The notes: a model not told the origin generated them from the letters alone. A DNA stretch of 55,656 nt from Elusimicrobiota bacterium (GCA_003151975.1 PLZD01000025.1:99695-155350); one strand, 5' to 3'. Counted from the stretch's first letter, positions 40,301 to 55,300 are shown. Made by a program: numbers and translations.

Positions 40301-43300
40301 ATGACGCGTTGATATTGAAAGTCTGCGAGCTCGCGGCCAGCGGATTGAAGCTCGCCATCGTGGAGATCTGCGCGAGATAGCTCGTCTGCGCAGGGTCATA
40401 GCCGGTAGCGAAAGTGCCCGATGACCAGTTCAGCGTCAAGCCGCTTCCCGTGACCGCGGTGAAGGTGGCCACGGCGGCGGCGGGAGGAGCGGCCAGCGTC
40501 ATCGTCGAGCCCAGAGCGAGGAAGGCGCTGGAGCCCGACGCGTTGGTCGCCTGCACGCGGCCGTAGTAGGTCGTGTTCGGAGTCAGGTTCGGCCCCGCTC
40601 CTCCCGCGCCGAGCGCGACGGATAGGTTGAGCGTCGAAGATGAAAGGTTGATCGTCGCGAAGTTGTCCGTCGAAATTTGGGCGTAGTAGGTCGTGCCCGC
40701 CCCGTTGCCGCCGGTGGTCCAATTCGCCGTCAGAGAGTTCGAGTTGACCGCCGTGAAGATGTTGGCCGCGGCGCCGGGAGGCAGCAGCAAGGTCACCGTC
40801 GACGGCAGGACGACGAAGGGGCCGCCTTGGCCGTTGTACGCGACGACCTGGACCTTGAAGTAGTAGGTCGTGTTGGCGTTGAGACCGGGGAACGTCGCGA
40901 AAGCGTTGATCGTCTCGCTCGCGGAGTTGACGGTCGCGAAGTTGTCTGTCGAGATGCGCGCGGAATAGACCGTCGTCGCGGGATTGCCGTTGGCAAGCCA
41001 ATTCGCCGTGATGCTCGACGAGCCCACGAAGCTTGGGTTGGCCGCGATGGGCTGCGCGTACTGCGTCCAGGTCGAAGGCACGGAGTCGAACGCCGTGCCC
41101 ACCCCGTCGCTGTTGAGCGCCTGCACCTGGACGTAGTAGGTCGAGTTCTGCACCAACCCGAAGAAGGTCGCCGAGGTGCCGAGAGTCTGCGAGGTGATGT
41201 TGACGGTCGCGAAGTTGTCGGTCGAAAGTTGAGCGGCGTAGGTCGTGTAGGCCGGATTGCCGTTGGTCCCCCAGCTCACGCTGATCGACGAGAGGTCGAC
41301 CTGGAGCAGCGCGGCGAGTATGGGCGCCTTGGCCAAGGTCGAAGTCGAGCCCAGGTTGGTGAAGGCGGTCCAGGTGGACGTGTTGATGTTGTAAGCCGCG
41401 GCCTGGGCGAAGTACGTGGTGTTGGCGCTCAAGCCCGGGAAGGCGGCGAAGAGATTGAGCGTCTGGGAGGACAACAGGATCGGAGTCAGCGTCGCCATCG
41501 TCGAGATCTGCGCGTAGTAGGTCGTTCCCGCGGGATTGCCGTTCGCGGTCCAGTTGACCTGAAGCCCGGCCGTCAAAACGGCGGTGAAGACCGGCGCCGC
41601 GGGGCTCGGCGGCGCGATCGGCGTCGTCGTCGAGCCGAGATTGACGAAGGCCGTGTTCAGCCCGAGGCCGTTGATCGCCTTGACCTCGGCGAAGTACGGC
41701 GCCTGCGGCGTCAGGCCCGAGAAGGTCGCGAAGACGTTCTCGGTCTGCGAGCTCGCCGAGAGTGGAATGAAGCTCGCCATCGTGGAAATTTGGGCGAGGT
41801 AGATGGTTTGCGCCGAGTTGTACCCCGTGACGAGCGTCCCTGACGACCAATTGATCGTGAGGCTGTTTCCGCCGACGGCCGTGAAGGTCGACACCGCGGG
41901 GCCGGGATCGGCGGCCATAGTCATCGTCAGAGGTAAGGCCGTAAAGCCGCTGGCCTGGCCTCCGAAGCCGAGCACCTCCACTTCCGTGTAATAGCTCGCG
42001 TTGGGATTGAGGCCGGAGAACAAGGCGGAGGTGTTGAGCGTCTGGCTCGTCGCGTTGACCGTGGCGAAATTGTCGGTCGAGATCGCGGTGAGATAGATCG
42101 TGCCCAGCGAGTTGCCGTTGGCGCCCCAGTTCGCGGTCATCGAGCTCAAGCCCACGGTCGTGGGCGGAGCGCTCAGCGGCGGCGAGATCAAGGTCCAGGT
42201 CGAAGGCAGCGCCGTGAACGCCGTCGCAAGCCCGTTATTGCCGATCGCCTTGGTCTTGAAGTAGTAGGTCGTGTTGGGCGCCAAACCCGAGAAGACGATC
42301 GAGGTGTTTAAGGTCTGGCTCGTCGCGTTGACCGTGGCGAAGTTGTCGGTCGAGATCTGAGCCACGAAATTGGTCAGAGCGGCGTCGGTCGTCGTCCAGT
42401 TCGCGGTGATCTGGCTGGTCGTGATGCCGGAAGGCGCGGCGGAGACCGGCGCCGAGACGACGGTCCACGTGGTGGGCGCCGCGACGAAGGCGGTGGCAGC
42501 ACCCTCGTTGTTGAGCGCGCGCACTGTGAAATAGTAGGTCGCGTTGGACTGCAGCCCCTTGAAGAACGCCGACGCGTTGAGCGTCAGGGAGGACGCGTTG
42601 ACGGTCGCGAAATTGTCGGTGGAAATCTGCGCGAAGTAGTTCGTCCAAGCGGGATCGCCGTTGGCGCCCCAGATGATCGAGACCGACGAGAAATCCACCT
42701 GTGCCAGCGCGGGCGCGAGAGGCGCGCTGGCCAAAGTCGAAGTCGCGGTCAGGTTGGTGAATGCCGTCCAGGTCGTGGTGTTGAGGTTGTAGGCCGCGGC
42801 TTGCGCGTAGTAAGTCGCGTTCGTGTTGAGGCCGACGAACGAGGCGAACAGGTTGTAGGTCTGCGACGAGACTAAAATCGGGTTGAAGCTCGCCATCGTC
42901 GAGATCTGCGCATAGTAGGTCGTGCCGGCTTGGTTTCCGTTGCTCGTCCAATTGACCGTCAAGGCGTTATTGGTAATCGCCGTAAAGACCGGGCTCGCCG
43001 CGCCGGGCGCCGCGGTGGGCGTCGAGGTCGAGCCGAAGTTGACGAACGCGGTGTTGAGGCCGAGGCCGTTGATCGCCTTGACCTGGGCGAAGTACGGCGA
43101 GTTCGGCGTTAAGCCGCCGAAGGCCACGCTCGTGTTGAATGTCTGCGAGCTCGCGGACAATGGAATAAAGCTCGCCATCGTGGAGATCTGCGCGAGATAG
43201 AACGTCTGCGCCGTGTTGTAGCCGGTGGCGAGAGTGCCCGACGACCAGTTGAGCGTCAGGGCGTTTCCTCCCACCGCCGTGAAGGTCGCGATCGCGGGCG

Positions 43301-46300
43301 CTGGATCGGCGGCGAGCGTCATCGTCGACGGCAGGCTCACGAAGGCCGTGGCGCGGCCGTCGTAGCCTAGGACTTGGACTTGCGTGTAGTAGCTGGCGTT
43401 GGGATTGAGGCCTGGGAACAGCACCGTGACGTTCAGGGTTTGGCTCGAGGCGTTGACGGTCGCGAAATTGTCGGTGGAGATCTGAGCGATGAAGATCGTG
43501 CCGACCGCGTCGCCGTTGGCCCCCCAGTTCGCCGTCGCCGAGCTCAATCCCACGGTCGTCGGCGCCGCGGCGAGCGGCAAAGCGATCGCGGTCCAGGTCG
43601 AAGGCAGCGCGGTGAAGCTCGTCGCCAAACCGTTGTTGCCGATCGCCTTGGCCTGGAAGTAGTACGTCGCGTTGGAGACCAGGCCCGAGAACACGACGGA
43701 CGTATTGAAAGTCTGGCTCGTCGCGTTGACGGTGGCGAAATTGTCGGTGGAAATCTGAGTTATATAGTTCGTGAAAGCTGCGTCGATAGTCGTCCAGTTG
43801 GCCGCAATCTGCGTGGTTGTGATTCCGGCCGGAGCGGCCGAGACCGGCGCCGAGACGACGGTCCACGTGGTCGGCGCCGCGACGAAGACGGTGGCAGCAC
43901 CCTCGCTGTTGAGCGCGCGCACCTTGAAGAAGTAGGTCGCGTTCGATTGGAGTGCGGTGAAGAACGCCGACGCGTTGAGCGTCAGGCTCGAGGCGTTGAC
44001 GGTCGCGAAATTGTCGGTGGAAATCTGCGCGAAGTAGTTCGTCCACGCGGGATCGCCGTTGGCGCCCCAGCTGATCGAGACCGACGAGAAATCCACCTGT
44101 GCCAGCGCCGGCGCGAGCGGCGCGTTGGCCAACGTCGAGGTCGCCGTCAGGTTCGTGAATGCGGTCCAGGTTGTCGTGGCGAGGTTGTAGGCCGCGGCCT
44201 GCGCGTAGTAAGTGGTGTTGATGTTGAGTCCCGCGAACGTCGCGAGGAGATTGTAGGTCTGCGAAGACATCAGGATCGGATTGAAGCTCGCCATCGTCGA
44301 GATCTGCGCGTAATACGTCGTGCCGGCCGGATTGCCGTCGCTCGTCCAATTGGCCGTCAGCGAATTAATGCCGATCGCGGTAAAGACCGGCGCGGCAAGT
44401 CCCGGGGGCGCGGTCGGAGTCTGCGTCGAGCCGAAATTGACGAAAACGGTGTTGAGCCCGAGGCCGTTGATCGCCTTGACCTGGGCGAAGTACGGATCGT
44501 TGGGTATGAGGCCGCTGAAGGGCGCGCTTGTGTTAAGTGTTTGCGAACTCGCGAACAGAGGATTGAAGCTCGCCATCGTCGAGATCTGCGCCAGGTAAAT
44601 CGTCTGTGCCGTGTTGTAGCCGGTCGCCAAAGTGCCCGACGACCAGTTCAGCGTCAGGGCGTTCCCTCCGACCGCCGTGAAAGTAGCTATCGCGGGCGCG
44701 GGATCGGCGGCCAGCGTCATCGTAGACGGTAGGCTTACGAAGGCCGTCGCGCGGCCGTCGTAGCCCAGGACTTGGACTTGCGTGTAGTAGCTGGCGTTGG
44801 GATTGAGGCCCGTAAACAGCACCGCGGCGTTCAGAGTTTGGCTCGAGGCGTTGACCGTCGTAAAATTATCGGTGGAGATCTGGGCGATGTAGATCGTGCT
44901 GAGCGTGTCGCCGTTAGGCCCCCAATTCGCGGTCATCGAGCTCAAGCCGACCGTCGTGGGAGCAGCCGCGATGGGCAGCGCGATCGAGGTCCAGGTCGAG
45001 GGCAGCGCGGTGTAGCTCGTCGCGAGCCCGTTGTTGCCGATCGCCTTGGCTTGGAAGTAGTAAGTCGCGTTCGAGACCAGGCCCGAGAACACGACGGAAG
45101 TGTTGAAGGTCTGGCTCGTCGCGTTGACGGTGACGAAATTATCGGTCGAGACTTGCGCGATGTAGTTGGTGAAGGCTCCGTCGCCGGTCGCCCAGTTGGA
45201 CGTGATCTGCGTCGTGCCGACTGCGCTGGGCTGCGCGACGATCGGCGCGGAGACGACGGTCCAGGTCGTAGGCGCCGCGACGAAGGCGGTGGCGGCGCCG
45301 TAGTTGTTGAGAGCGCGGACCTTGAAATAGTAGGTCGCGTTCGACTGCAAAGCCGTGAAGAAGGCCGACGTATTTAGCGTCAGGCTCGAAGCGTTGATTG
45401 TGGCGAAATTATCGGTGGAAATCTGCGCGAAGTAGTTCGTCCACGCGGGATCGCCGTTGGCGCCCCAACTGATCGAGACCGACGAGAAATCGACTTGCGC
45501 GAGCGCGGGTGCCGACGGCGCGTTGGCCAAGGTCGAAGTCGCGGTCAGATTGTCGAAGGTGGTCCAGGTCGAGGAGTTTAAATTGTAGGCGGCGGCCTGA
45601 GCGTAGTAGGTCGTGTTGGTGTTGAGTCCCGCAAACGAGGCGAAGACGTTGTAGGTCTGCGATGATAGAACTATTGGCACGAAAGTCGGCATCGTCGAGA
45701 TCTGCGCGTAATACGTGGTGCCCGCTTGGTTGCCGTCGGCCGACCAGTTCAGAGTGAACGAGTTCGCCAGGATCGCCGTGAACGTCGACGAACCCGGCGC
45801 ACCCGGGACCGCCGTCGGCGTTGCGGTCGAGCCGAAATTGACGAAGGCCGTATAAAGGCCCGTGCCGTTGATCGCCAGGACCTGAGCGAAGTAGGTGAAG
45901 TTCGGATTGAGCCCGGCGAAGGCGACGCTCGTGTTGAACGTCTGCGAGCTCGCCGCCAGCGGAATGAAGCTCGCCATCGTCGATATTTGCGCGAGGTAGA
46001 ACGTCTGCGCCGCGTTGTAGCCCGTCGCCAAAGAGCCCGACGACCAGTTGAGCGTCAGTCCGTTGCCCGCGACGGCCGTGAAGGTCGCGATCGCGGGCGC
46101 GGGATTTGCCGCAAGCGTCATCGTCGATCCCAAGCTCGTGAACGTGGTCGAGAGCCCTCCGTTGGCGACCGCCTTGGTCTGGAAATAGTAGGTCGTGTTC
46201 GGCGAGAGATTGAGGCCGCTTCCCCCCGCTCCAAAGAGGGTTGAGAGATTGAGGGTCTGGCTGGAGAGATTGACGGTCGCGAAGCCGTCCGTCGAGATCT

Positions 46301-49300
46301 GCGCAAGGTAGATCGTGGTCGTCGAATCATTGTTGGCCAGCCAGTTGACGGTGACGCTCGAGAGGCCGATCGTGCTCAGCGCGGCCGAGGCCGGCGGCGC
46401 GGCCAAGGTCCACGTCGATGGGAGGGCCGTGAAGCTCGTCGCCAGGTTGTTGCTGTTGACGGCCTCCACCTCGAGGAAATAGGTGTCGTTGGAGACGAGG
46501 TTGAAGAAGGTCACCGACGGGTTGAGCGTCTGGCTCGACGCGCTGACGGAGAGGAAGTTGTCCGTCGAGATCTGAGCGACGTAGATGGTCCCGACGGGGT
46601 CGCCGTTGGCGCTCCAGTTGAAGCCGACGGAGGACAAGTTGACTTGCGCCAGAGCCGGCGCGGCTGGCGCCGCGGCCAGCGACGAGGTCGAGCCGATGTT
46701 CGTGAACGCCGTCCAAGTGCTCGCGTTGAGATTGAAGGCGGCGGCCTGCAAAAAGTAGGTCGTGTTCGCGTTGAGGCCGACGAAGGTCGCGTTCAGGTTG
46801 TAGGTCTGCGACGACATCATGATGGGATTGAAGGTCGCCATCGTCGAGATCTGGGCGTAGTAAGTCGTGCCGGCCGCATTGCCGTTGGCCGTCCAGTTGG
46901 CCGTCAGTGCGTTGGCGAGGATCGCGGAGAACGCCGGGCTCGCCGCTCCGGGCTGAAGCCCCATGGTGGCCGTCGAGCCGAAGTTTGTGAACGTCGTGCT
47001 GCCGCCGCTGACGTTGGCGGCCTGGACCTCGGCGAAGTAAGGGAAGCCTTCCATGAGGCCGCCGAAGGAGGCCGAGATGTTGAAGGTCAGCGACGACGCC
47101 GCCACGGGCGCGAAATTGGCCATCGTTGAAATCTGCACGACGTACAGCGTGCTCATCGGGTTGTAGCCGGTTCCTGCGGTCCCCGAGGACCAATTTAGAG
47201 TGAAGCTGTTGATCGTGACGGCCGTGAAGGTTCCGACTCCAATGGGCGCCGCGGGTGCCGCCGCGAGCGTGACCGTCGAGACCGGCACGGCGGCGGCGAA
47301 GTTGTAGTTCGAGCCGTACAGCGCTCCCGCGCGCAAATAGTAAGTCGTGTTCGGCGCGAGGCCTTGCGGCGCGAGCTGGGTCGTCGCGGCGACCGCGGTC
47401 GCCGATGAAATCAGCCCCGCGGAGAAATCCGCGACGAGCGCCGCGTCGGCGCGGTAGCCGTCGGAGGCCACGGCGCCCCAGCTCAATGTGATGCTCGAGG
47501 AGACGACGCCCGCGACGACTGGGTTGGTCGGAGGCGGCGCGGTCTCGGAGGCCTGCGCCGTGCCGCCGTAGGAGCCTTGGTTGGCGCGGCCGCCGTTGGG
47601 GGCGGGCTCGACGGCGAAGGAGGCCTCCGTGGGATCGGCCGCGTCGATCGTCAGCGAGGTCGCGGCGTCCGCGGTGAAGCCCGCGACCGTAGGGTCGTAG
47701 CGCCCGCGCATCGAGCGCGGGTGCAAGTCTTCGGTGCTCGTGACTTGCCAGAGCGGATTGGCCGCGATCGAATGGGTGTCCTGACCGGAGCCGGCTCTCC
47801 ACCCGGCGAGGAATTGGAAGCCCGCGCCGCCCCAGACTCCCGCGTTGAGGCTGTTCGAGCTGAACCAATCGTTGTAGTCCGAGGAGAAGCCGCCTTCGCT
47901 GTCGGCCGAGACGCTGATGCTGGCCGACGAGCCCGTCACCGTCATCGAGGCCTCGAAAACGTCGTCTTTGATCACGGCGCCGGCGCAGCCGTTGGTCAAA
48001 AGCATCAGATAGGCGTTCGTGAGCGAGGTCCCCGCGGCTAGAATGTCGTTGAACTTGAATGTGGTCCCGGCCGCCCCGACGAGATCGACGCCGGTAAAGC
48101 CGCCGCCGGTCAGCAGTCCCGGCTCGATGATGCGGTCGCGGTCGAACAGCAGTCCCGCGGTGCTTTGCGCGTAGATTCCGTACGCCGTCGCCGCGCCCAT
48201 CGAGCCGGCGGTCCGGTAGACGATTGTGTTGTTCTCGATCGTCGCGCCGGAGGCCAGCCCGTTGATGTAGAGGCCGTAGGTATTGACGCCGGTCCCCACC
48301 GTCGGCACGATCGTATTCGACGTGATGAACAGTTGGGTGGTTCCGGCTTGAGTCGCCACGGAGATACCGAACTCCGCGCCAGTGAGGATCACGTTGGTCG
48401 ATAAGTAGATCGCGCCCTGGTTGCTCTTGTCGAGGTAAATGCCCGAGCCGTTGCCCCCTCCCAGGAAGACGCTCGAAGAGACGAAGAGATTGACGCTGCC
48501 CGCGTCAAGCCAGAGGGCGCTGCCCGCGGTTCCGGTCGCGGCGATCACATCGTTTCCGATGATAGTGCCCGTCGAGCCGCTGACATAGACTCCCGTCGAG
48601 CCTTGAACATACGAGTCGACCAAAGTGTTGGACGAGCTTTGAGAGACGAAGACTCCGGGGAAACCGCCGACTGCCGTGATCGTGCTGAGCGAGATCGTGT
48701 TGTACTTGGCGTTGGTGGCCAGGCGCAAGCCGTAGCCGTTGACGTTCTGCACGTAGACGCGGGAGAAGAGATTGTACGAGGCCGACTGAAGATCGACGGC
48801 CTCGTTGCTGGCGCCGGTCACGCTCGAGAAGCTGATCGTGTTGTACGTCGCGGAGTTTTGGTAGGTGACGCCGACGCCGCCGTTCGGAGCGCCGATCACG
48901 CTTTGCGTGACGGTGTTGGAGGACCCGCTGTTGAGCCAATACGCGCGCCCTCCCACGCCGCCCGCCGTGAAGGTGCTTTGGGTGATCGTGCCCCCGTTGA
49001 AGGAGACGAGCAAAGACGCGGAGCCGTTTGGATTGGCGACGACGGATTGGCTGATCGTCGTCGAAGAGGCCTGGTTGCTTGCGAGTGCGTAATAAAGCGG
49101 GGCCTGGCTGTATAGCGTGCTTTGGGTAATGTTCGTGAACGGAACATAGGCCGCCCCGTTGGCGATGTTGACCGCGTTGCCGTTGGCGCCCCCGATGTAG
49201 CATTGCGCGAAGTCGTTCATCGCTCCACCGATTGTCACGGCGTCGATATTCGCCGCGATGCTCGTCATCGTGCTCTGGAAGAATGTGTTGTCGTTGGCGC

Positions 49301-52300
49301 CCACGCTCAGCACGGCCCCGCTCGAGATGAAGCACCCGGAGACGGTATTCGACGACGAGCCATCAAAATAGAGTCCGATACCCGCGGCGCTGCCTCCGAA
49401 GGAGCTGGCCGAGATCGTGTTCGTCGAACCGGTGGCAAGCAGTCCGTAGCCCGCCTGCACCGTGACGCTCGCGCCCGAGACCATCGTCCAGCTCGAGACC
49501 GCGATTCCCGCGCCCCAAATCCTGCCCCCGCTATCGACGCTCATGCTGGTGATCGTCACGTACGCCGACGAGGCCGAGACGCCGTAGGTGACGGCATGCG
49601 TCGGGATCGCCATGAGGTGATAGAGCGTGACGCTCGTGTTCATGATTTGGAACGCCGCCGTCGAGGCGACGGGCGGGTTGATGACGGGCGCCGTGCTCAC
49701 GAAGCTCGGGTCGGCCATGATCGTGAGCTGGTAGCCGTTGTTGACGAAGCCTTGAATGGTGACTTGCTCCGTGTAGGTCTGAGTGTCCTTGATGATGACG
49801 CATTCCGTGCCGGGCATGTTGTGGTTGAGCGCGTTGACCGCGGCCATGATCGTCGTGTAGTTCTCGGTGCCGTCCTGCTTGACGTTGAAGCCGGAGCTGC
49901 AGCCGGGGGCGAGTCCTTCCGGCGAGATCGACGCCTGGGGCGTGTCGCCCGTCGAGCCCTGGTTGGCCCGCCCGTTGTTCGGAATCGGCTCGAGCGAGAA
50001 CGGCTCCGCGGGATCGGCCATATCGATCGTCGGAGAGGTGACGCCGTCGTCGACGAAGGTCTGCGAAACGGGATTCCAGCGGCCGTTGATCGACTGGGGA
50101 TGGAAATCCTCGACGCCGGCTCCCGGGTTGAACCAGAGCGGGTCGGCCGCGATGGAGTGGACGTCCTGCCCCGAGCCGGCCTGCCAGCCGCCCAGGAATT
50201 GATAGTTGGACGCTCCCCAGACGCCCGTGTTGGCGGAGTTGGGGCTGAACCAGTCGTTGTAGTCCTCGAACAAGAAGCCCTCGCTGTCGGCCGAGATGAT
50301 GATCGAAGCGGAGGAGGCGGTGACCGTCATCGAGGCGAGGAAGATGTTGTCCTTGATGACGATCGGGGTGGACCCGTTGAAGAGCCGCACGAGATAGGCG
50401 CTGGTCAGTCCCGTTCCCGTCGAGAGGACGTCGTTGAATTTGAAGGCGGAGCCGGTCGTGCCGTAGAACGAGACGGCTTCGTAGGAGCCGGCGATCAGCA
50501 TGCCCGGCATCGAGATGATGTTATGGTCCATGGCGAGGCCCGACGCGCTTTGCGCGTAAATTCCGTAAGAAATCGAACCGGGAGCGGAGACCGGCGTGCG
50601 GTAGTAGATGCCGTTGTTCTCGACTGTGGCGCCGGAGGTGAGGCCGTTGAAGTAAAGGCCGTAGCCCGGCAACGAGGGTAGGATCGTGTTGGAGGTGACG
50701 TAGATCGCAGTTCCCGCCTGCTGGGTCGCCACGCCGACGGCGAACAGCGCGCCGGGCGTCACCGTGTTCGAAGTCAGGAAGATCGCGCCCTTGTTGTTCG
50801 TCTCGAGGTTGATGCCGTACGCGGCCGCTCCTCCGCTGACGACGCTCGAGGACAAGGTCAGCCCGGAACTGGTTCCGCTCAGAGCGATGCCGCTGCCGTT
50901 TGAGTTCGTCGCCAGCAAGGTGCTGGATCCGACGACCGTGCCCGTCGACCCTCGGACCCATACTCCCGTGGAGCCCGAGACGGAGCAGTTGCTGACCGTG
51001 TTCGACAGTGAGGCGTCCAATTCAATGCCGGCGGCCGAGGCGACGATCGTGTCGCCGGCGAGCGCGTTGGCCTGCGCGCCCGCATGGAGCCAGGCGCCCC
51101 CGTTGAGGGCGCTGTCGGCGACCGTGTTGCCGGCGGCTTGCGAGAGCTCTAGGGCCCAGTTGCCGAAATTCGTCGTCATCGTGCTTTGGTTGATCACGTT
51201 GTAGCCCGCGCCCGCGCCCAGCGTGATTCCCTTGCCGTTAGCGCTCGTGTAAAAGCCGCCGACGAAGGAGTTCGAGGAGGAGTTCACGACGCTCAAGCCG
51301 GAGTAGTTGATGTCGGTGGAAAACAAGTTGAGCTGCGAGAAGGAATTGTCATTGGCCCCGTTTAGGAGGCTCACGGCGTTGCCCATCGTGTTCGACGCGG
51401 TGAAGACGGTGAAGGTGTTGTAGGTCGCGCCGTTGAGATAGGCGCCCGCGAACCCGGCGCCGCTGGCCGACGCCGTGCTGTAGGCGACGACGTCGCCGGT
51501 CCCGTCGAGATAGATGCCGTTGACTCCCTGCACCGTGACGCTGGAGTAGCTGATGGTGCTCCAGCTCGAGATCGCGATCCCGGCGGTCCCGATGCTGAAA
51601 TTGCTGTCGACGCTCATGCTGCTGATCGTCACGTTGGGAGACGAAGCCTTGACGGCGTAGGGCAACGGGATGCTGTCACGCACCGAGATGTGACCGATGG
51701 TCACGCTCGAGTTCATGATCAGGAACGCGGCGGTATGGCCCGCCGTGGGGCTGACCACGGGGGCCGAGCTGATGAAGCTGGGGTCGGAAAGAATCTCGAC
51801 CTGTAAGCCGTTGTTGGTGAAGTTTTGTATGGTGACTTGCTCGTGGTAGGTCTGCGTGTCGCGGATGACGACGCACTCGTTGCCGATGAGATTTGTGCTC
51901 AGGGCGTTGACCGCGGCTTGTATCGTCGTGAAGTCCGCCGAGCCGTCGAGCTTGACGTTGAAGCCCGAAGCGCAGCCGGGACCCAGCAGAGGGACCGACT
52001 TCGACGCTTCCGTCGTGTCGCCCGTCGAACCCTGGTTGGCGCGCCCGCCTTTGGGCGCCAGCTCCTGTCCGAACGGTTCGGACGGATCGGCCTTGTCGAT
52101 GGTCGGCGAGGTCACCGAGTCGTAGACGAAGGCGGCCGCGGTGGGATCCCACCGTCCGTTTCCCGACTCAGGGTGAAAGTCCTCGACCGAAGTCAACTGC
52201 CAGAGGGGATTGGCGGCGATGGAATTGGCGTCTTGTCCGCTGGCCGCGTTCCAGCCTGCGGGGAATTGATAGCTCGAGGCCCCCCAGATCCCGGTGTCGA

Positions 52301-55300
52301 AGCTGTTCGAGCTGAACCAATCGTTGTAGTCCGAGGAGAAGCTCCCTTCGCTGTCGGCCGACACGCTGATGGAGGCGGACGAGCCGGTCACCGTCATCGA
52401 GGCGGAGAAGATGTTGTCTTTGACGACGGTTCCCACCGAGCCGTTGGTCAGGCGCAGCAGGTACGCGTTGGTGAAAAGCGTGCCGGTCGAGTGCACGTCG
52501 TTGAACTTGAACGTGGTTTCGGTCGCGCTGGCGAGCGCGGCCGCCTCCAGGCTTCCTCCCGTCAGCGTGCCCGCGTGCGAGAAGCGGTTATGATCGATCA
52601 TCAATCCCGAGGCGCTTTGAGCGTAAAGCCCGTAGGTCGTGAATCCTGCCATCGAGCCGGACGCTCGGAAGTAGACGCTGTTGCTTTCGATCGTCGCCCC
52701 TGAGGTCAGTCCGTTCAGGTAGAGGCCGTAGGTGTTGTACGCGGCGGGCATGGTCGGCACGATCGTGTTGGATGTGATGAAGATCTGGGTCCCCGCGGAC
52801 TGGGTCGCGGCGTAGATTCCGTACTGGGCTCCGTTGACGATCGAGTTGCTCGACAGGACGATCGTTCCCGAGTTTCCAACGCCGAGATAGACCCCGGCGC
52901 CGCGCGCACCGCCGACGGCCGAGTCCGCGCTCATCGTCAGTCCCACGCTTCCGCCGGTCAGAAGCAAGCCGCTTCCCCCGACGTTTGTGCCGGTGAGCGC
53001 GCAGTTGGTGACCGAGGTTCCCGTGGAGCCGTTGACGAAGACGCCGGTCGATCCGGAAAGCGTCGAGCCGTCGATGGAGTCGAGCGAGCCCGAATAAACC
53101 ATGACCGCGGCGCCTGCGCTGTTTGTCGCGTACGAGGCACTGACCGCGGTCGCCGCAGATCCATTGAGGAAAAACGCGTATCGCGCGGCTCCCGCGACCT
53201 GCGCCGTGCTGTACGAGATCGAGTCGCTGACGCCGTCGACATAGAAGCCGTGGGCCGATTGCATCGTGACGCTGGAGTTGCTGACCGCCACCGAGCTCGA
53301 AAGGTACATGCCCGCGGTGAGGATTTTCCCCCCGCTGTCGACGTTGACGCTCGAGATGATGATGTTCGGAGAGGAAGCCGCCACTCCGTAGGGAACCGCG
53401 TTGGTTCCGAGGACCCAGACGTTTCCGATCTCCACGTTCGAATTCATGATTTGGATCGCCGCGGTGGATCCGGCCGGCGGGCTCACGACCGGCCCCGAGG
53501 TGACGAAGGTCTCGTCGGCGGCGATGATGATCGCGTTGCCGTTCATCGTGAAGCCTTGGATGGTGACCTGTTCGTGGTAGGTCTGAGTGTCCTCGATGAT
53601 GACGCACTCTTGGAAGGACAGGTTCGTGTTCAGCGAGTTGACGGCGGCTTGGATCGTGGTGTAGTCTTCGGTCCCGTCCTGCTTGACCGTCGCTCCGCCC
53701 TGGCAGCCCTGGTTCAACGGCGTATGAGAATGCGACGCCTCGGCCGTGTTGCCGTAAGAGCCCTGGTTGGCCCTGCCGCCGTTTGGCGCAGTCTCATTGA
53801 AGAAGGGGTCGCCGTTTTTGGCCGAGTCTATCGTCTGGGAGAAGGCGCCGTCATTGACGAAGGCGCCGATGGTGGGATCCCAGCGGCCTTTGCTCGAGCG
53901 CGGATGAAAATCCTCGACGCCCGTCACCTGCCACAACGGAGGGGCGCGCTTGGATTTTGGATCTTGGTTGGTGGCCGTGTTCCAACTGGGGTCCGTGAAG
54001 CTGTAGCTCGTTCCGCCCCAGTTCCCCGTGTTGTAGGCGTTGGAGCTGTACCAATCGTTGAAGTTGGACCCAAAGCCGGACTCGCTGTCGGCCGAAACGT
54101 CGATGGTCGCCGAAGATCCTGTCACCGTCATTGAGGCGTCGAAGATGTTGTTCTTGACCGAGGCGTTCGTCGAGCCGTTGGCGAGGCGCAGCAGCAGGGC
54201 GTTTACGAACAGCGTGCCGGTCGAGTGGACGTCGTTGTAGCTGAAGCTGGCGGAGTCGGAGCCGAACAACGCGACGGCCTCGTAGCTTCCGCCGGTCAGC
54301 GACCCCGACATCGAGATGCGGTTGTGGTCGATGAACATCCCGCCGCTGGCGCTCAGGGCGTAGATGCCGTAGGTCTTGAAGGCCCCCATCGAGCCGAGAC
54401 CACGGTAGTAGATGCCGTTGTTGATAATTCCCGCCCATTGGCCGTCGAAATACATTCCGTAAGTGTTGTGGGCCGTCGAAAAAGTCGGGACGATCGTGTT
54501 CGAAGTGATGACGATGTAGGCGCTCGCGGCTTGAGTCGCGGCGTAGATGCCGTATTGCGCTCCCGCAGGAATGGTGTTCGTCGAAAAGTTGATGTTGCCT
54601 GAATTGCCTTGGTCGAGGCGCGCGCCGGCTCCCTGGGGTCCTCCAATCAGAGTCGACGTCGAGACAGTCAGGCCGTCGCTGCCGCCCGCGAGCCAGAGCG
54701 CGTTGCCGACGACGTTGGTGCCGACGAAGACGCTCGCGTCGATCACCGTCGAAGTCGAGTCCGTGATCCAGAGGGCCTGCGAGCCCGAGACGTAGGAGTT
54801 GTCGATGACGACGGAAACCGACGTTGAGACCTGCATGCCGAACCCGCCCGTGTTGGTCGCCGTTGAAAGAGTGAGCGTGACCCTGGAGGCTTGGCTCATC
54901 AGTATGGCGGGCGCGACGGCGGAGTTGACGGCGACGCTGGAGTTGGCGATCAGGCTGAGGCTCGTGATCGAGACTCCGGCCTTGTTGATTTTTCCGGTCG
55001 CATCGATGATGTTGACGCCGCTGATGGTGACGTTGGTCGAAGAGGCCCAGACGCCGTAGGTCATGGCGTTGGTCGGCACGACGTAGACCGACTCGATGGT
55101 CACGCTCGTGTTGAGTATCTGGAACGCCGCTGTCGAGGCCGCGAGCGGGCTCACGATGGGAGTGTTGGCGGTTGTGATCGCGCCGATCGCGAGCTGGAAT
55201 CCGTTAGGGTTCTTGCCTTGGACGGTGACCTGCTCGGGGTAGGTCGCGCTGTCCTGAATGTCGATGCAGTAATTCCCAGCGAAGGCGCCCGCCGGCACGC

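Noticed and set aside
39073-46115. CRISPR array or diversity-generating retroelement as the cause of the repeats
   Set aside because: The units are 1.4-kb coding blocks with protein-level conservation, with no short direct repeats and spacers and no reverse transcriptase or cas gene in the window.
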